DNA of 64,000 bases from Pseudisothecium myosuroides (lineage: Eukaryota > Streptophyta > Bryopsida > Hypnales > Lembophyllaceae), in NCBI GenBank assembly GCA_951799445.1, contig OX637288.1:25957288-26021287 (forward strand). Reading direction: 5' to 3'. The position numbers and the translations under genes were made by a program. Shown one piece after another: positions 60,828 through 64,000 of this stretch. The notes under the pieces are model-generated. The model searched no databases. It was not told the origin of the DNA and worked only from the letters and a program-made list of their open reading frames with translations. Each line of letters opens with the position of its first letter. The first letter of the stretch is position 1.

Positions 60828-62231
60828 ATGGGAGCATACAACGAGTTGACAGACCCCGATTACGGCGAGAAAAGCTACCGGCGATCCCCGAGCTCCAGCA
60901 AGTTTGTGCGATTGCTCTCTACAGTACCCTTTTGGGCGGCGTTTGGTGTCGGATTGGCGTTTGCAGGCGGCTGGGAGATTGGAAAGATGTTGGGTAGATC
61001 CTCAGGCTCCTCACGTCCCGCGAAGGGACCAGACCTTGACGTACCGGTACGTACACTATTCTCGATGCCCTTACAATTTCATTGCTCTGCACTTCCTGCT
61101 GTTTAATTTGAGGGCGCCACACAAGTTCCCGGAGATTTTATTAATGTGGGAAGAATACAGTGGGCCACTGTTCCTCGAGCTGAGAGAGTCCGGAGTTTCT
61201 TTGGCATACAACGTGCGCATGTGGTCACACATATTCCTCTAGTAGGAAGGAAGTCCTTCCTCATGAGAGTCTTCCTGTGCGGTGAATTATCGGAAAGGAA
61301 ATCTTCCTTGGGAGCACAGTATGAAAGAACCAATGAACCATCAATCATGAATGAATAGTTGTTTGGGTAAGGAACAAGCTAAGTGACCAACACAAGATGC
61401 AATTGCAGTGCTCAAAATTATTGTTCACCTGCAAGTACACCAATACTTGATGTTCATGATGATACTTTGATCTAGGATAGGGCAAAAAAAGAAGGTATCA
61501 TGGTTTTTGAGGATAAGATCATAGACTTATAGTTGCTCCTTGTTTATGTAGGAAATTATTGGCGATAATATCGGTACATTTAACCGTGTGACTGTACTAA
61601 ATGATTATCAATCTACAATTTTTATTCTAACATCTAAATTGCTGAATTTTTTCTCTTAAAAGACCATTTTATAACAAATAATCACTTAATCAGATCTTGA
61701 GAGATGTGTAGGTTTCGATTTCATATTATAAAATATAACAATTCAATTTACTATTACGGTATAATTCTTTATTACTAATTTAATATTCAAGTTCTCATAC
61801 TTTAATGTAGAAATCATGCGTGCATCAAGCATGATCATTTTTCCAAGTGAACAGACTGCATTTCATGTTCTTGAAGAACACTTTTGATTGCTTTCAGATA
61901 TTAGAACTTCCGTCATGCATTCTTCATTTTGTTTCCTGGTATATCAATTGGGGTGATTGTTGCGTGGCCTGATAAATTGGGGTGATTGTGTGGAACGTGA
62001 ATGACTGCGAAGATGGACGAGGGCCAGGACGTGGAAGGGATCGTGCCCTGTGGGCCATGGGGAGGATCAGGAGGAACCCCATTCTACGATGGGAGAGGCG
62101 ACATTGTGGAGATTCAAATCACTCACAACGCAGAGCATGTGCTGGGCTTGGAGACCAGCTACCATCAAGGGGGTGCTTCTTTCAAAGCTGGCCCTCACGG
62201 CACTAGTGGCGTTGGCGGGAAAATCTCTAAG
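60828..62231 (+). CDS. Jacalin-related lectin domain protein, two exons visible, 3' part missing
   Basis: Exon 1 (60828-61046) encodes 73 residues: a polar start, then a hydrophobic segment (about residues 29-49, VPFWAAFGVGLAFAGGW), then a Ser/Pro/Lys linker ending PDLDVP at a GTACGT donor. Exon 2 (62013-62231, after AG at 62011-62012) is in phase and starts a jacalin domain: CGPWGGSGGTPFYDGRGD, then VEIQITHNAEHVLGLE, YHQGG and GTSGVGGKISK, ending at a GTAATT donor. Jacalin domains are ~130-150 residue beta-prisms that bind sugars; only the first half is here, so at least one further exon must lie beyond. An R2 element (62591-63189) would sit in that intron. The N-terminal hydrophobic segment suggests membrane anchoring. 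Alternatively exon 2 starts at its own ATG (62013) and exon 1 belongs elsewhere. No internal stop is seen. Confidence 0.65.
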
Positions 62232-62590
62232 GTAATTAAGTAATAAATTCAATAATAAGATCGATCCTAGTAAACAGTCTTTGTTGATTGATTTCGATCC
62301 TCAATTGCGTGAACTGAGATTCGACTGAGTGATTGATGGAGTGTCGAAGTTATTGTTAGTACTGTCATAATTAACAACTGACACTTGCAACGAGTCAAAA
62401 CCCGACATCGTTCGTGTGCCAACGTAGTGCCATCCTGTCCAACTTCATGTTTCTCCACTGTTGGGTTTCCTGGTTTGTTTTCGGTCCTTCAAATTGACAC
62501 TTTTCTAGCTTCACGAAGTAGTCGTATTAGTGCGAAGAAAATTGTGTGTGTCTGTTTTGAGAGGATAGTGAGGGAATGTCACCCACTCAC

Positions 62591-63189
62591 CTAACCCGTT
62601 AGCGCTCCAATGTCCAGTTGGTGGACAACAAATAGATTCAAATGGATGTGTCTTTCTCATTACTTGTTTGGATGAAAGTCATTCTAATTTGCGGAGATAC
62701 TTTATCAAGTTGTTGTCCTCTTCAGTGGTTGGATTTGGTGTTACTAGAGTACATATTCAATTTTTCTAAAATTACAAATGTGGAAGTATGTCAAGTGGTT
62801 GTCCAAGCCAAAGTTGCATTGACTTGAGTTCAAAAGTGCATTTGCAAAAATGAGGTTATAGATTAAAAAAACAAAAAATATTAGAAAATCACTATGTCAA
62901 GAGAACTTCATTTCAAATCTATTCCAACAAATAGTACTCAAAAAAATGATAATATTTTGCTTGTAATCAAATTTAGAAGGAATTTTGAAATTTCCTTTTT
63001 AAAATTTATAAAAATATTGGTGATGGCATTGGTGGATCTAATTGTATGGATGAAAATAATCTAAAACTCAAAGTCTACAATTTTTATTTGTATATCACTT
63101 CCAAAATATTCTTCCAAATAGCACTTTACAATGATTTTTCTCAAATCATAAATTTTACAAAGAACTTCTACGTCAAATGAGTGAATTAA
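62591..63189 (+). mobile_element. R2-type TTAA element, copy 3
   Basis: Left tip CTAACCCGTTAGCGCTCC, right flank gaaTTAA. The body aligns with 10907-11489 in the same orientation. The left tip resembles that of element S (CTAACCCCTTAGCGCC), linking the two families by their tips. Confidence 0.65.
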
Positions 63190-63454
63190 TAACTTCCAAT
63201 CATATTTTTGTATTTTCATTATCCCACATGTGACATTGCAATTAATATGCAATTAACACCCATATTCCGTAATTTATATATGTATTAGTATTTTGTATCA
63301 TATTAGTATTCCGTCTTAGCCACCTTATTCCATATACCATATCTATAAATATTCAACATATATTTCATATATTATTATATCTATATTTGTATATATTCTA
63401 TACATCATATCCATATAAAAATTTTGTGGATTTTGCGGGTGAATTAGGTGTTTT
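63190..63454. other. AT-rich spacer with tatcatatc-type simple repeats
   Basis: 63280-63420 is dominated by tatat and catat motifs. No gene. Confidence 0.5.
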
Positions 63455-64000
63455 GGGTCATTGCAAGAAAGAGTAGTATTGGGTATTTGTCACAAACAGA
63501 GTGTTTCAATTTTCGTTTGCAATAACTTTTGAAACTTGACTCGCATGAATTTGAAATTTTTATTGAAGATGTATTTCTGGAGTCATTATATCTTATACTT
63601 TTCAGAAATTAATAAAAATCATTTTATATTTAAAAATCAATTAACTTAATATATCACGTTTTGAATTTTAAGGGTTTTGAGTACTATGAAGTCCCCAAAT
63701 TTATTGAGTTAGAGCTGAAATTTCTATGGTCTATTTTTGCAGTAGGAATTAATGTTTTTACCAAGGGGCATTTAAAAATATTTTATTTTATGTTATACAT
63801 CCATGTAAAGAAGGCTCCTTTGCTAGCGCAGTTTCGTATAGTGAAGATGGTTCCAAGATCCTTTTTTTTTGTTGAAATCTCTTCATCATAAAGTCTTCCC
63901 AAATGGTCTATTTTTAGTTTCTTTGAAATTTTTTTTTTCCTATTTTTTACAAATTAAAATGTCAAAGTATGTATTTTCTTCGAAATTTCAGCTCACACTT
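63455..64000 (+). mobile_element. Hairpin element with GGGTG tip, copy 3 (cut by window end)
   Basis: GGGTCATTGCAAGAAAGAG starts the left arm. Homology to the left arm at 57624 follows in order and ends with cctattttttacaaatt and gtattttcttc at the window edge, just short of where the other copy turns around. Confidence 0.65.

Overview
The window looks like gene-poor, repeat-dense nuclear DNA of a land plant. It is AT-rich, has intron-bearing fragments of plant families (a plant A-type cytochrome P450, a SKIP35-like protein, a jacalin-type lectin, probably a thaumatin-like protein), and carries plant-type DNA transposons (CACTA, PIF/Harbinger, a Mutator-like or foldback element) and LINE tails. 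I cannot name the species. No prokaryotic, organellar or viral gene was recognised, and no tRNA, rRNA or CRISPR array.

Layout: 1-2194 holds direct and tandem repeats. 2195-3126 is the first of at least twelve near-full-length copies of a ~0.9 kb element with tips TTAACCCCTAAAG / CTTTAGGGGTTAA. 4296-5155 is a SKIP35-like pseudogene. 6655-8164 is a GC-richer unit between two direct repeats. 10907-11489 is a second TTAA-flanked family, and 11666-13944 a CACTA element that contains two long foldbacks. 18030-20935 (minus strand) is a broken cytochrome P450. 21230-26946 carries TTAA elements, one nested in another, and a LINE tail. 27308-34672 is a 7.4 kb element with inverted termini and a 9-bp target duplication, itself invaded by three TTAA elements. 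35403-38515 is a decayed PIF/Harbinger pair (Myb/SANT-like protein and transposase) whose reading frames are broken only by in-frame stops. 41264-54797 is a cluster of TTAA elements, several nested, plus a long hairpin element and a possible thaumatin remnant. 55325-55810 is a 54-bp tandem array. 57624-58712 is a ~1.1 kb near-perfect hairpin element. 58713-62590 is lower-repeat DNA with the only possibly functional gene, a jacalin-domain protein. The last bases enter a third hairpin element.

The genes do not form a pathway. The coherent biology is in the mobile DNA. The TTAA families share tips, insert into TTAA (two paralogous empty sites in a tandem repeat show this directly), nest in each other repeatedly, and have no transposase in the window. 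They resemble piggyBac in target and tip sequence. A separate hairpin family has GGGTG tips and 4-bp target duplications. Decay of the Harbinger genes is dominated by changes that fit C-to-T deamination.
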